Below, piece by piece: positions 34,901 through 47,692 of a stretch of DNA of 64,000 nt; the first letter of the stretch is position 1; each line of letters starts with the position of its first letter. This stretch comes from Archangium violaceum (GTDB taxonomy: Bacteria > Myxococcota > Myxococcia > Myxococcales > Myxococcaceae), in assembly GCF_016887565.1 (NCBI RefSeq), contig NZ_CP069396.1, forward strand, positions 2,197,001-2,261,000, written 5' to 3'. Position numbers and translations under genes: made by a program. The notes beneath the pieces are model-generated. The model was given only the letters and a program-made list of their open reading frames with translations. It ran no database searches and was not told the origin of the DNA.

Positions 34901-35377
34901 CTACGGCTGCTGGGGCGCCGGCTGCGGCGCGGGGGTGGGCGCCGGCGGCGGCGTCTGACGGCTGGCCGTCTGCTCGGCGATGATCTGATCCATCGCCTGG
35001 GAGATGGTGGGACGCGCCACCACATTGGGCTCGTCCGCCCAGCCGTTCTGCAGCGCCTGGGTCTGGGCGTGGATCTTCTCCTCGGCGTGCGTGTCCTGCT
35101 CGAACAGACGCTGGTTCACGATGCCGATCTCATAGGCCGTCTTGTGGTCCTTGTCCGGCGTGATGAGGGCCGGAATCTCGGCGGGACCCTCGGGGGCGAA
35201 CTCGTTCGTGGTGGCGATCTGCAGGCGCCAGGCCCAGATGCCGCCGACGATGAAGATGACGAGGGCGCCCACGCCCACCTGGACGACCTTGCCGGTGAGG
35301 ATGTGGTCCTCTTCCGCGGCCACGCCATGCGCGCCACGGATGACGCGCGACTCGAGCTCCGACTCGGTCTTCTTCAT
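34901..35377 (-). CDS. Small membrane protein of the act-cox operon, unidentified
   Basis: A 158-residue protein with one membrane helix (about residues 30-50), a periplasm-facing segment (EFAPEGPAEIPALITPDKD...) and a Pro/Ala/Gln-rich tail. There is no heme or Cys motif. It is coupled to actF by ATGA overlap and lies 20 bases before sco, so it is probably an accessory subunit or assembly factor of the ACIII-caa3 supercomplex. I cannot match it to a named Act subunit. Confidence 0.8.
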   Translation of the reverse strand: MKKTESELESRVIRGAHGVAAEEDHILTGKVVQVGVGALVIFIVGGIWAWRLQIATTNEFAPEGPAEIPALITPDKDHKTAYEIGIVNQRLFEQDTHAEEKIHAQTQALQNGWADEPNVVARPTISQAMDQIIAEQTASRQTPPPAPTPAPQPAPQQP

Positions 35378-36585
35378 GGCTGCACGTACCTCAGGGACTC
35401 CGAGATGTAGGGATCCTTCACCGGCAGCGAGTAGCGGCCCCGCGCCAGCCAGATGGCCGCGGCCACCGACAGCCCGCCCACGCCCGCGAAGGCGGTGAGC
35501 AGCGTCCAGTGGAACGACGGGCCCTGGGGGGAGTACGCCGGCCAGATGAGCCAGTACATGTCCACCGCGTGCATGACCAGCAGGTAGACGGCGACGATGG
35601 CCAGCAGGCGCGGCTTGAGCTTCAGGTTGCGTGACAGCAGGGTGAAGAAGGGCAGCACGAAGCCCAGCAGGAAGAGCGCGATGGACAGCGGGCGCCAGGC
35701 ACCCTCGATGCGCAGCTTGAACCAGCCCGCCTCTTCCGGAAGGTTGGCGATCCAGATGAGCAGGAACTGGGAGAAGGCGATGTAGGCCCAGAAGGCCGTG
35801 AAGGCCAGCATCAGCTTGCCGAGGTTGTGGTAGTGCGCCGTCGTCACCAGGGTCCCGTACTCGTCCTTGCCCTGGGCGTTCACGGTGGCGATGGTCAGCA
35901 CGCAGAACGCCGCCAGGAAGCTACCGGCGAAGTAATAGACGCCGAAGATGGTGGACTGCCAGAGCGGCGTGAGCGTCATCAGCCAGTCGAAACCAGCAAA
36001 AGTAATGGTCAGCGCAAGGAAGGGCAGGGAGCCCGGCGCGAACTTGCGCAGCTTGACGGTCAGCTCGAGCGCGCCGCTGGTGTCCTGCTCGGTGCTCCAG
36101 CCGCGCAGCCGCCAGGAGACGAAGATCCACGTGGCGAAGTAGATGACCTGACGGATGTAGAGGAAGGTCAGGTTCAGGTAGGGGTGCTTGTGGTGCAGGT
36201 GGTGCAGCTCCACCTCGGTGAACTTCAGGCCCTCGGTGCCGGGGAACACCCAGGCCTGCGGGTCCACCCAGGGGAAGATGTACTTGGCCCCGAAGAGCAG
36301 GGGCAGCAGCAGGATGACGAAGACGACCACGCTGGAGCCCATGGTCTCCATGGAGCGGCGCAGGATGGTGGTCCACTTCACCTTGGCGGTGTGGAAGATG
36401 GCCACCATGATGATGGAGGCCACCGAGATGCCCAGCCAGTAGGTGAAGGCGAGCAGGTAGCTGAACGTCGTCGGCTGGGGGGCGGTGAAGAAGCCCACGA
36501 GGGTCAGCACCAGGCCGATGACGCCCACGGCCCCAGCCAGCGTCATCACCTTGGAGCCGCCGTTGAAACGATCCACGGCAATCAT
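35374..36585 (-). CDS. actF: Alternative complex III subunit ActF
   Basis: A 403-residue, about 10-helix membrane subunit related to ActC/NrfD. It is the second quinone-side membrane subunit of alternative complex III and probably takes part in proton movement. Characteristic runs are VELHHLHHKHPYLN and FDWLMTLTPLWQSTIFGVYYFAGS. ATG 36585 follows AGGAG and overlaps the actE stop (ATGA); the upstream frame to 36672 is non-coding shadow. Confidence 0.93.
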   Translation of the reverse strand: MIAVDRFNGGSKVMTLAGAVGVIGLVLTLVGFFTAPQPTTFSYLLAFTYWLGISVASIIMVAIFHTAKVKWTTILRRSMETMGSSVVVFVILLLPLLFGAKYIFPWVDPQAWVFPGTEGLKFTEVELHHLHHKHPYLNLTFLYIRQVIYFATWIFVSWRLRGWSTEQDTSGALELTVKLRKFAPGSLPFLALTITFAGFDWLMTLTPLWQSTIFGVYYFAGSFLAAFCVLTIATVNAQGKDEYGTLVTTAHYHNLGKLMLAFTAFWAYIAFSQFLLIWIANLPEEAGWFKLRIEGAWRPLSIALFLLGFVLPFFTLLSRNLKLKPRLLAIVAVYLLVMHAVDMYWLIWPAYSPQGPSFHWTLLTAFAGVGGLSVAAAIWLARGRYSLPVKDPYISESLRYVQP

Positions 36586-37154
36586 CGGTTCTCCTGGGGA
36601 ACAGGCTGCTGGCCGCCCACCTGGGTGGTGCGAGCGCGCTGCAGCGCACGGACGTAGGCCACCACGGCCCACCGCTCCTGGATGTTCAGCTCGCCGGCGA
36701 AGGACGGCATGACGCCGTAGCCCTCGGTGATGGCGGCGAAGAAGTGCCCGTCCGGCTTCTGGGTGAGATCCTGGAGGGAGGGCGGCAGACGCAGGGCCAT
36801 GTTCTCGGCCACCACGCTGTTGCCGTCACCGAGCCGGCCATGGCACTGCGCGCAAACGATGTTGTAGTGCTTCTGTCCCTGCTCGAGCACCTGACGGTTG
36901 AGTTCGATCTCCTTGGGGATGGCCGTCACGAGCGTGCCGTTGACGCGGCCCGTGGTGAGGCCGGGGCTGCCCACCAGCCGCTCACGCGGGACGGTGCCCT
37001 CGGGCGGGGTGCGCATGGCCTTGCCATCCGCCCAGAACTCGCTCGTCTCGTAGTACTCGTACTTCGCCTGAGACTCCATGCGCTGGAGGAACTCGGACGG
37101 GACGTTGCAGCCGGCCAGGGCGAGCCCTGCCGCCGCGGGGATGAGCCACCTCAT
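36582..37154 (-). CDS. actE: Alternative complex III cytochrome c subunit ActE
   Basis: A 190-residue monoheme cytochrome c lipoprotein: signal ending LALAGC, heme motif CAQCH around residue 99 and the Met ligand probably in GYGVMPSF. It should carry electrons from ActB/ActA towards the oxidase at the periplasmic face. It overlaps actD (ATGA) upstream and actF downstream. Confidence 0.94.
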   Translation of the reverse strand: MRWLIPAAAGLALAGCNVPSEFLQRMESQAKYEYYETSEFWADGKAMRTPPEGTVPRERLVGSPGLTTGRVNGTLVTAIPKEIELNRQVLEQGQKHYNIVCAQCHGRLGDGNSVVAENMALRLPPSLQDLTQKPDGHFFAAITEGYGVMPSFAGELNIQERWAVVAYVRALQRARTTQVGGQQPVPQENR

Positions 37155-37705
37155 TCCGTCTCTCCCGTGACCACGGTCACGTGGGTCGCGCCCAGTGACT
37201 TGAGCTGGTCCATGATGTCTTCCGCCTTGGCGGTGGTGAGGGCCTTCGGGATGCTCAGCCAGTAGCCGTGCGTGGAGGCGCTGCGGAACTCCTCGCTCTC
37301 GAAGACCGGGTGGTAGGGCTGCGGCAGTCGGCTGAGCCCCAGCAGCCCGAAGAAGATTCCGAAGGCCGCCAGCAGCACCGCCAGCTCGAAGGTGATGGGC
37401 ACGTAGGCCGGGATGCTGAGCACGGGACGACCACCCACGTTGAGCGGGTAGTCGAGGCCGTTCATGTAGGCCTGGAACGAGATGGCCGTGATGATGCCCG
37501 TGAGGGCCCCACCCAGGGCGATGAAGGGCACGCGCGAGGGCGGCAGGCCCAGCGCCTCGGACCCACCGTGCAGCGGGTAGGGCGAGTAGGTGTCCATGCC
37601 CTGGTAGCCCTTCTCCCGCATCTGCTGGGTGGCGGCCACGAGGACGTCAGGGGAGGGGAACTCGGCGAGCACCCAGCTCTCCAGCACTTTGGTCTCGGCG
37701 GACAT
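37151..37705 (-). CDS. actD: Alternative complex III subunit ActD (DUF3341)
   Basis: A 184-residue DUF3341 protein: a ferredoxin-like N-terminal part (LAEFPSPDVLVAATQQMREKG cut by the YQGMDTYSPYP motif), two membrane helices at about 60-80 and 105-128, and a C-terminal cytoplasmic segment. It is a standard structural subunit of alternative complex III, placed between actC and actE as in Rhodothermus and Flavobacterium. Confidence 0.94.
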   Translation of the reverse strand: MSAETKVLESWVLAEFPSPDVLVAATQQMREKGYQGMDTYSPYPLHGGSEALGLPPSRVPFIALGGALTGIITAISFQAYMNGLDYPLNVGGRPVLSIPAYVPITFELAVLLAAFGIFFGLLGLSRLPQPYHPVFESEEFRSASTHGYWLSIPKALTTAKAEDIMDQLKSLGATHVTVVTGETE

Positions 37706-37708
37706 GGC

Positions 37709-39151
<1,443 letters not shown>

Positions 39152-39154
39152 GAC

Positions 39155-42319
<3,165 letters not shown>

Positions 42320-42342
42320 GGGGGCTCCGTCGAGCTTGGGCT

Positions 42343-42999
42343 TCAGCGGTGGCATGTGGAGCAGCTCGTGCGCGCGTGAACGTCGTAGTCCTTGTACAGC
42401 TTCTCCCCGAGGGCCTTGGCCTCCTCGGGCTTGGGCTGCCAGGTCATGCTGGTGATGAACTCCTGCGGGCGCAGGTTGGGCGTGGGATTGCGGTGGCAAT
42501 CCAGGCACCACTGCATGGTCAGCGGCGCGAACTGCTCGATGGCGCCCATCTGATCCACGCGGCCGTGGCAGGTCACGCAACCCACGCCCTTGGAGACGTG
42601 GATGGCGTGATTGAAGTAGACGAAGTCCGGCAGGTTGTGGACGCGCACCCAGGGGATCGGCTGATCCGTGAAGTACGCCTGCCGTACCAGGGTCAGGTAC
42701 GGGCTCTTGTTCCACACCTGCGCGTGGCAGGACATGCAGACGGTGGTGGAGGGGATACCCGCCGACGGCGACTTCTCCACGGAGAAGTGGCAGTAGCGAC
42801 AGTCGATCTGCTCGTCACCGGCGTGGTGCCGGTGATCGAACTCGATCGGCTGCTCGAGCGGTCGGTTCTGGTTGGTGACGAACGGAGAACGCACGTACGC
42901 CATCAGACCGCCGAGCGCGATCGCGGGAATTGCAAGGAGCGCCGCGGCGGAAGCCCGCGACACCGTGTTCGTCCATCGTGGGAAGAGAGGACCGCTCAT
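42343..42999 (-). CDS. actA: Alternative complex III pentaheme cytochrome ActA
   Basis: A 218-residue multiheme cytochrome with an N-terminal membrane anchor (residues ~14-34) and exactly five CxxCH motifs: CRYCH, CMSCH, CVTCH, CLDCH and CSTCH, the last at the C-terminus. This matches pentaheme ActA, the electron exit of alternative complex III. It is the first gene of the 12-gene operon; 380 bases of promoter-bearing spacer precede it. Confidence 0.96.
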   Translation of the reverse strand: MSGPLFPRWTNTVSRASAAALLAIPAIALGGLMAYVRSPFVTNQNRPLEQPIEFDHRHHAGDEQIDCRYCHFSVEKSPSAGIPSTTVCMSCHAQVWNKSPYLTLVRQAYFTDQPIPWVRVHNLPDFVYFNHAIHVSKGVGCVTCHGRVDQMGAIEQFAPLTMQWCLDCHRNPTPNLRPQEFITSMTWQPKPEEAKALGEKLYKDYDVHARTSCSTCHR

Positions 43000-43379
43000 A
43001 CCAGGACCGGGGGGCTAGTCAGTGGGCTCCGGACAGACGCGACCGGGAGGACGGCGCGGCTGGCTCGGAGACGGCACAGGGAGACTGGAACAAGAAGATC
43101 ATGCACGGCGTTGCTGTGGCTGCGACGGCCCCTGCCCTGGCAGGAGGCATGCGGACACGCCCGACCCCAACCGACTGAAGAGTTGCCGTGGGCGGGGTCC
43201 CTCCTCTTCGTCCCGTCCCAACGCGGCGCGTGACCATCGAGCATCATTATCTGGCTGTCAACCTTTCTCTGTCCGCGAACGGCGGGATACCACGACCCAC
43301 GGCGTTATGGCGCGGCTGCAAACTTGTCTGGATGATGTTGGCTTCTACGAGATGGAAGGGGGGTTGAACCCCTGGGGCT
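43000..43379. other. 380-base spacer upstream of the act-cox operon
   Basis: I see no gene; the short frames have poor codon bias. It contains the sigma70-like promoter candidate at 43233-43261. Just downstream of the HNH stop, on the minus strand, GGGGTT-N1-AACCCC forms a weak hairpin near 43362-43374. The leader of the operon would be about 225 bases long, enough for regulation, but no clear riboswitch fold was recognised. Confidence 0.4.
43233..43261 (-). promoter_or_regulatory. Candidate sigma70 promoter for the act-cox operon
   Basis: On the minus strand an exact -35 TTGACA (43261-43256) is followed after 17 bases by GATGGT, a weak -10. GATAAT lies inside the spacer. This is the only good -35 in the spacer before actA. 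Confidence 0.35.
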
Positions 43380-43736
43380 TCAAGCGTCGTCTGGATCGCG
43401 CCACCGCTCGCGACGTCGCTGTAGCAGGCGTTCCACCAGCTCCCGGACCCGGGCATCCCGGTGGTAGTGGCGATCATGCCGGGTGCCCTTGCCCTGGTTG
43501 CAGCGTGCACACGCCAGGCCGAGGTTCTCCAGGGCATCCGTTCCGCCGTGGACCCGGGGGACGATGTGCTCGATGGTGGCGCGGCTGATCGGCTCCCCAT
43601 CCAGGCCGACCAGGAGATGGGCGTTGCAGTGCAAGCACTTCCCGAGCCAGACCTCGCGGCCGCGGTACTCGGTGCACTCGAAGGTGGCGTCGGTGGCCAC
43701 GATGTCGAGGATGCGGCGGCGCTTGGAGGAGCTCAC
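43380..43736 (-). CDS. HNH endonuclease-domain protein
   Basis: A 118-residue HNH protein of McrA/restriction-like type: zinc-binding CLHC in the N-terminal half, then EHIVPRVHGG (catalytic His) and LACARCNQGKG with the second Cys pair and the N-x-x-K loop. A basic Arg-rich tail follows. The start is GTG 43736 by homology; its ribosome site (AGAGG) is unusually close. It is divergent from the SDR gene with a 48-base spacer. Free-standing HNH proteins of this kind are common in myxobacteria; the target is unknown. Confidence 0.83.
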   Translation of the reverse strand: MSSSKRRRILDIVATDATFECTEYRGREVWLGKCLHCNAHLLVGLDGEPISRATIEHIVPRVHGGTDALENLGLACARCNQGKGTRHDRHYHRDARVRELVERLLQRRRERWRDPDDA

Positions 43737-43784
43737 ACCTCTTCTAATAGGTAGGGGGCGGCACGCGTGCCAGCATGGGGACCC

Positions 43785-44591
43785 ATGATGAAAGGAAAGA
43801 CGGCGGTCATCACCGGGGCGTCCTCGGGAATCGGAGAAGAGCTGGCGGTGGCGCTCGCGGGGCGCGGAGCCAACGTGGTGCTCGCGGCCCGGAGCGAGGA
43901 GCAGCTGGCCGGGGTGAAGCAGCGGTGTGAGCGGGCCGGAGCACGGGCGCTCGTGGTTCCCACGGACGTGAGCGACCCGGAGTCCTGTCGGCGCCTGGTG
44001 GAGCGCTCCGTGGAGGCGTTCGGCGGCATCGACTCCCTGGTGAACAACGCGGGGGTGACGATGAGCGCCCGGTTCGAGGAGGTGACGGACCTGTCCCTCT
44101 TCGAGCGCCTCATGCGGGTGAACTACCTCGGGTCGGTCTACTGCACGCACTTCGCGCTGCCGCACCTGAAGGCGCGGCGGGGCCTGGTGGTCGCCGTCTC
44201 CTCGCTCACGGGGAAGAACGGCGTGCCCGGCCGCACGGGCTATGCCGCGAGCAAGCACGCGATGCAGGGGTTCTTCGACTCGCTGCGCATCGAGCTGGTT
44301 GGCACCGGGGTGGACGTGCTCGTCGTGTCACCCGGGTTCGTCGTCACCCCCATCCGCTCGCGGGCGCTCGGCGCCGACGGAATCGCCGGCCACGGGGACA
44401 CCGTGGAGGAGAAGAGCAACAAGATGATGGACGCGCCGACCTGCGCGAACCTCATCCTGCGCGCCATGGAGCGCCGCGAGCGCGAGGTGGTGATGATGCC
44501 GGCCGCGAAGTTGGTGATGGCCCTCAAGGTGTTCGTGCCGGGCGTGCTCGACCGCCTCGCCGCGCGGATGATGAAGCAGGTGCGGCCCTGA
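43785..44591 (+). CDS. Short-chain dehydrogenase/reductase
   Basis: A 268-residue classical SDR. It has the NAD(P) motif TGASSGIG (residues ~10-17), NNAGV near 88 and the catalytic Ser plus Y-x3-K in SSLTGKNGVPGRTGYAASK around 140-158. The substrate is unknown; the C-terminus has a hydrophobic patch like DHRS7-type membrane-associated SDRs. ATG 43785 was chosen with GGGGA upstream (second ATG at 43788); the frame is open to 43767. Confidence 0.92.
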   Translation: MMKGKTAVITGASSGIGEELAVALAGRGANVVLAARSEEQLAGVKQRCERAGARALVVPTDVSDPESCRRLVERSVEAFGGIDSLVNNAGVTMSARFEEVTDLSLFERLMRVNYLGSVYCTHFALPHLKARRGLVVAVSSLTGKNGVPGRTGYAASKHAMQGFFDSLRIELVGTGVDVLVVSPGFVVTPIRSRALGADGIAGHGDTVEEKSNKMMDAPTCANLILRAMERREREVVMMPAAKLVMALKVFVPGVLDRLAARMMKQVRP

Positions 44592-44597
44592 GCCCCC

Positions 44598-44623
44598 GCA
44601 TATAAGGAGGGCATATAAGGAGG
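44598..44623. repeat. Tandem duplication of a 13-base unit
   Basis: GCATATAAGGAGG occurs twice in direct succession between the convergent SDR and GreB-like genes. It contains a perfect Shine-Dalgarno-like AAGGAGG but no following start codon, so it is probably a chance slippage product. Confidence 0.75.
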
Positions 44624-44634
44624 GCCCGCGACGC

Positions 44635-45147
44635 TCAGGACATGGGCGGACGGTAGGACACCTGGGTGAGGGTGTACTCGATGGCGCCGCGCGGGCGCTC
44701 GAACTGGAGGGACTCGCCCACCTCCTTGCCGATGAGCGCCCTGGCCAGCGGGGACTCGACGCTGAGACGGCCCGCCTTCACGTCCGCTTCGTCCGGACCG
44801 ACGATGCGGTACGTCGTCTCCTCGCCCTCCTCATCCTCGAGCGTCACCCAGGCGCCGAAGTAGACGTGCTCCTCGTCCGGAATCTCGGTGGTGACCACCT
44901 GGACTTCCTCCAGGATGGCGGCGAGCTGCTGCGCCCGGCGCGCACGTTCCCGGGCCCGTGCCTCACCTTCCAGCGCCGGCATGCCCTTGTCTCGCGACGC
45001 GGGGTCCGTGAGCGCCGCGAGCTCTTCCTGGAGGGCCCGGTAGCCCTCGGGCGTGATGTGCCGCTTCTCTCCGGAGGCAGAACGGGGTCGGGGGGGAAGG
45101 AGGACCTCGTCCCCACCGGAGTCCTCTTTCGTGAAGGCCTTCGACAT
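44635..45147 (-). CDS. greB: GreA/GreB-family transcript cleavage factor
   Basis: A 170-residue Gre factor that rescues backtracked RNA polymerase. The start MSKAFTKED is typical of GreB. A coiled-coil with acidic tip follows (HITPEGYRALQEELAAL ... DPASRDKGMPALEGEARARERARRAQQ), then the FKBP-like domain with VESPLARALIGKEVGESLQF. The acidic tip residues of GreB (D and E) are less obvious here. ATG 45147 follows GGGAGGGAG. GreB is preferred over GreA from the N-terminus. Confidence 0.88.
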   Translation of the reverse strand: MSKAFTKEDSGGDEVLLPPRPRSASGEKRHITPEGYRALQEELAALTDPASRDKGMPALEGEARARERARRAQQLAAILEEVQVVTTEIPDEEHVYFGAWVTLEDEEGEETTYRIVGPDEADVKAGRLSVESPLARALIGKEVGESLQFERPRGAIEYTLTQVSYRPPMS

Positions 45148-45218
45148 GGTGCTCCCTCCCGGATGGTCGCCATCCTGCCTGGGTGAATGTTCGTTGTCCC
45201 GGAGGACAGGGGGGCCTT

Positions 45219-45701
45219 GTGAGTTCCATCAGGCACACCGACATTCAAACAACCATGGGACTCGCCCAACTCATTGAAAACCACAAACAAGAGGTTCTCG
45301 TCCGCTGGAAGGAGATGGTGCGCACGCTCAGTGATGCACGGAAACTCTCCGAAGAGAGTCTGGAGAACCACATCCCTCACCTGCTCGACTGGTTGGTGGA
45401 GCGGCTGCGCGAGCGTGCCTCGACCAATGATTACGGGAGTCAGATGCTCTCCCGGGAGCATGCCTTCCAGCGGTTGGGGGACCAGTTCGACCTCGTGGAG
45501 GTGCTGACCGAGCTCGCGGTGCTGCGCGAGGTGCTGATCGGCCTCTGGGTCGAGGAGCCAGCCGGGGTAGCGCCCGTCGAGGTGCTCCAGCTCAATCAGG
45601 ACCTCGATGACGTGGTGACGGTCTGCACGACGGAGTTCGCCCGCCAGGTGCTGGCCCGTTACGGCGCCTCGCGGGAGGCAACCGAGTCGATAGGGCATTG
45701 A
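45219..45701 (+). CDS. RsbRD_N-domain sensor-like protein
   Basis: A 160-residue all-helical protein matching the RsbRD N-terminal (RsbT co-antagonist) domain, starting ...LAQLIENHKQEVLVRWKEMV. No STAS domain follows, so it is a stand-alone globin-like sensor or adaptor domain, a form also seen in histidine kinases. GTG 45219 has GGGGGG four bases before it; ATG 45255, where homology begins, has no ribosome site. It is divergent from the GreB-like gene. Confidence 0.75.
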   Translation: MSSIRHTDIQTTMGLAQLIENHKQEVLVRWKEMVRTLSDARKLSEESLENHIPHLLDWLVERLRERASTNDYGSQMLSREHAFQRLGDQFDLVEVLTELAVLREVLIGLWVEEPAGVAPVEVLQLNQDLDDVVTVCTTEFARQVLARYGASREATESIGH

Positions 45702-45713
45702 CCGGGGGATGAT

Positions 45714-45744
45714 GCTCCCCTGGCCGCCCACCCACCGGGGGAGC
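45714..45744 (+). terminator. Weak hairpin after the RsbRD_N gene
   Basis: GCTCCCC pairs with GGGGAGC across a 17-base loop, just after the 45701 stop. There is no T-run, so terminator function is uncertain. Confidence 0.35.
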
Positions 45745-45809
45745 CTCGCGTGCCGGGCACGAGGGGGATGCCGAGGATCTCTCAGGTCAAAGGACCGGGA
45801 GGCACAGGC

Positions 45810-46463
45810 ATGGCGAGGAAGACGTTGAAGGGCATCCGGGTGGGGGTGCTGGCCGCGGATGGTTTCGAGCAGGTGGAGCTCACCATTCCCGTGAAGGCGC
45901 TTCGCAAGCGGGGCGCGCAGGTGGACATCATCTCCCTGCACAAGGGCCGCATCCGCGGGATGAACCTGATGTACCCGGGCAAGAAGGTCCGCGTCGACGA
46001 GACGGTCCACGCGGTGCGCCCCGAGGACTTCGACGCGCTCCTCATCCCCGGAGGTTTCGTCAACCCGGACTCCCTCCGCCAGAGCGAGGAGGTCCTCCAG
46101 TTCGTCCGCGACATCGACCGGCATGGCCGGCCCATCGCCACGCTGTGCCACGGTCCCTGGGTGCTCGTGTCCGCGGGTCTGGCGAGCGGACGCAAGCTGG
46201 CCTCGTGGCCCGGCATCAAGGACGACATCCGCAACGCGGGCGGCCAGTGGATGGATGAACCGGGTGTTCGCGACGAGCGGTGGTTCTCCAGCCGCAGCCC
46301 GCTGGACATGCGCCACTTCCTCAAGGGCATGGTGCAGCTCTTCGAGGAGCACGCCCCGCGCAACCACCCGGTGCCGGAGCGCTCGCACTGGGGCCGCTGG
46401 CTCGTCGCCGCCCTGCTGGGGTTGGTGGCCATCCGCCCGCTGCGCACCGCCCTCGCGCGCTGA
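45810..46463 (+). CDS. DJ-1/PfpI-family protein with C-terminal membrane helix
   Basis: A 217-residue PfpI-type protein. Features: GVLAADGFEQVEL with the acidic partner, LLIPGGFVNPDSLR and the nucleophile Cys in TLCHGPWVL. Members are glyoxalase/deglycase-like or stress proteins. Unusually, the C-terminus adds a basic linker and a hydrophobic helix (WLVAALLGLVAIRPL), suggesting membrane attachment. ATG 45810 has GGGAGG upstream; the frame is open to 45750. Confidence 0.87.
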   Translation: MARKTLKGIRVGVLAADGFEQVELTIPVKALRKRGAQVDIISLHKGRIRGMNLMYPGKKVRVDETVHAVRPEDFDALLIPGGFVNPDSLRQSEEVLQFVRDIDRHGRPIATLCHGPWVLVSAGLASGRKLASWPGIKDDIRNAGGQWMDEPGVRDERWFSSRSPLDMRHFLKGMVQLFEEHAPRNHPVPERSHWGRWLVAALLGLVAIRPLRTALAR

Positions 46464-46520
46464 GGTGCCCTCGAACGCCGGGTTGGCAGGTCCCATCAGG
46501 GGCGGCTAGCGTCCGCCCTC

Positions 46521-46601
46521 ATGCTGAAGATGACACGGCGCCGCCTCCTCGCCACCGGGCTCGGGGGCGGAGCGCTGCTCCTGGTGGGCATATGGACGTG
46601 A
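46521..46601 (+). other. 26-codon ORF encoding only a Tat-type signal peptide
   Basis: ATG 46521 to TGA 46601 encodes MLKMTRRRLLATGLGGGA followed by LLLVGIWT, a textbook twin-Arg signal with hydrophobic core that stops at once. Its stop overlaps an in-frame ATG (46601) of the esterase in TGATG and runs in another frame. It may be a leader peptide that couples translation, or the remnant of a Tat-exported protein detached from its body by a frameshift. Confidence 0.45.
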
Positions 46602-47641
46602 TGACGCTGGAGAAGAGGGCCCGCACCGAGGGCTCGCCGGTCATCGATGGAGAGAAGGCCACCTTCGTCTGGCGCGGGCGCCGGCCCGTGTCCGTCGCGG
46701 GCGACTTCCAGGACTGGTTGGGTGAGCCCATTCCCCTGAAGGAGGTGGCGCCGAGGCTGTGGACGCACACGCTGACGCTGCCTCGTGACTCCTATGTGGA
46801 GTACGCCTTGCTGGACGCGAAGGGGCAGCGGGTTCGTGACGCGTTCAACTCGCGCCTCACTCCCAACGGCTTCGGGGACTTCAACCACTACTTCCACATG
46901 CCCGAGTCCGGGCCCACTCCCCTCTCACGCAGGCAGCGGGACGTGCCGCGGGGAATCGTCACGCGCCACCTGGTGGAGACGCACGAGTTCTGCGTGGGCC
47001 GCAAGCGACCGGTGTTCCTCTACGAGCCTCCCACCACCGAAGCCTGCCCTCTGGTGGTGGTGTTCGACGGGCCGGACTACCTGCGGCGCGCGAAGCTGCC
47101 CACCCTGGTGGACAACCTCATCGCCCAGGGCCGCATCCGCCCCATCGCGCTGGCGATGGTGGCCAACGGCGGCACCGCCCGCACCGTCGAGTACACGTGC
47201 AGCGAGGCCACCCTCGCCTTCCTGCTGCGCATCGTCCTGCCGCTCGCCCGCAAGGAGCTGAACCTCATCGACGAGAAGCGCGAGCCCGGTGTCCATGGCG
47301 TGCTCGGTGCCTCCCTGGGCGGACTGATCTCCCTGTACACGGGGCTGCGCGCGCCGCAGATCTTCGGCCGTGTGCTCTCCCAGTCGGGCGCCTTCAGCGT
47401 GTGGGACCGCGACTTCGTGGTGTTCGACCTCGCCCGCCAGGCCCCGGCCCGGCCGCTCGACGTGTGGATGGACTGCGGTCACTTCGAGGCCCTCGTCGAG
47501 GGCAACGAGCGCATGCTCCCGGTGCTCCAGGCCTCCGGCCACCGGGCGGAGTACCGCGAGTATCACGGCGGTCACAACTACTCGGCCTGGCGCGATGACG
47601 TGTGGCGCGGTCTCGAGTGGCTCTTCGGCCCCAGGCGCTGA
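46592..47641 (+). CDS. Enterochelin-esterase-like hydrolase with N-terminal E-set domain
   Basis: A 349-residue esterase of the Fes/IroD/esterase-D group. The N-terminal ~95 residues are a CBM48-like E-set domain (VWRGRRPVSVAGDFQDW). The catalytic alpha/beta domain follows with the nucleophile in LGASLGGLIS, an Asp in WMDCGHFE and His in YHGGHNYSAWR. Relatives cleave ferric enterobactin or other esters. ATG 46592 and ATG 46601 (overlapping a Tat mini-ORF stop) are both possible. No siderophore genes adjoin, though an MbtH gene is elsewhere in the window. Confidence 0.87.
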   Translation: MDVMTLEKRARTEGSPVIDGEKATFVWRGRRPVSVAGDFQDWLGEPIPLKEVAPRLWTHTLTLPRDSYVEYALLDAKGQRVRDAFNSRLTPNGFGDFNHYFHMPESGPTPLSRRQRDVPRGIVTRHLVETHEFCVGRKRPVFLYEPPTTEACPLVVVFDGPDYLRRAKLPTLVDNLIAQGRIRPIALAMVANGGTARTVEYTCSEATLAFLLRIVLPLARKELNLIDEKREPGVHGVLGASLGGLISLYTGLRAPQIFGRVLSQSGAFSVWDRDFVVFDLARQAPARPLDVWMDCGHFEALVEGNERMLPVLQASGHRAEYREYHGGHNYSAWRDDVWRGLEWLFGPRR

Positions 47642-47692
47642 GTTCGTGGCGCGGGTTGAGGCACTCGCGTCAACGGGGCTACCGTTGCCCGG

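Noticed and set aside
43229-43261. Fur-box-like GATAATGAT before the act operon
   Set aside because: Only one half matches the consensus; the other half is poor, so I kept only a weak promoter call.
44844-46496. A 550-codon minus-strand frame covering the RsbRD_N and PfpI genes
   Set aside because: It is antisense to recognised proteins, and its C-terminal part is an out-of-frame reading of greB.
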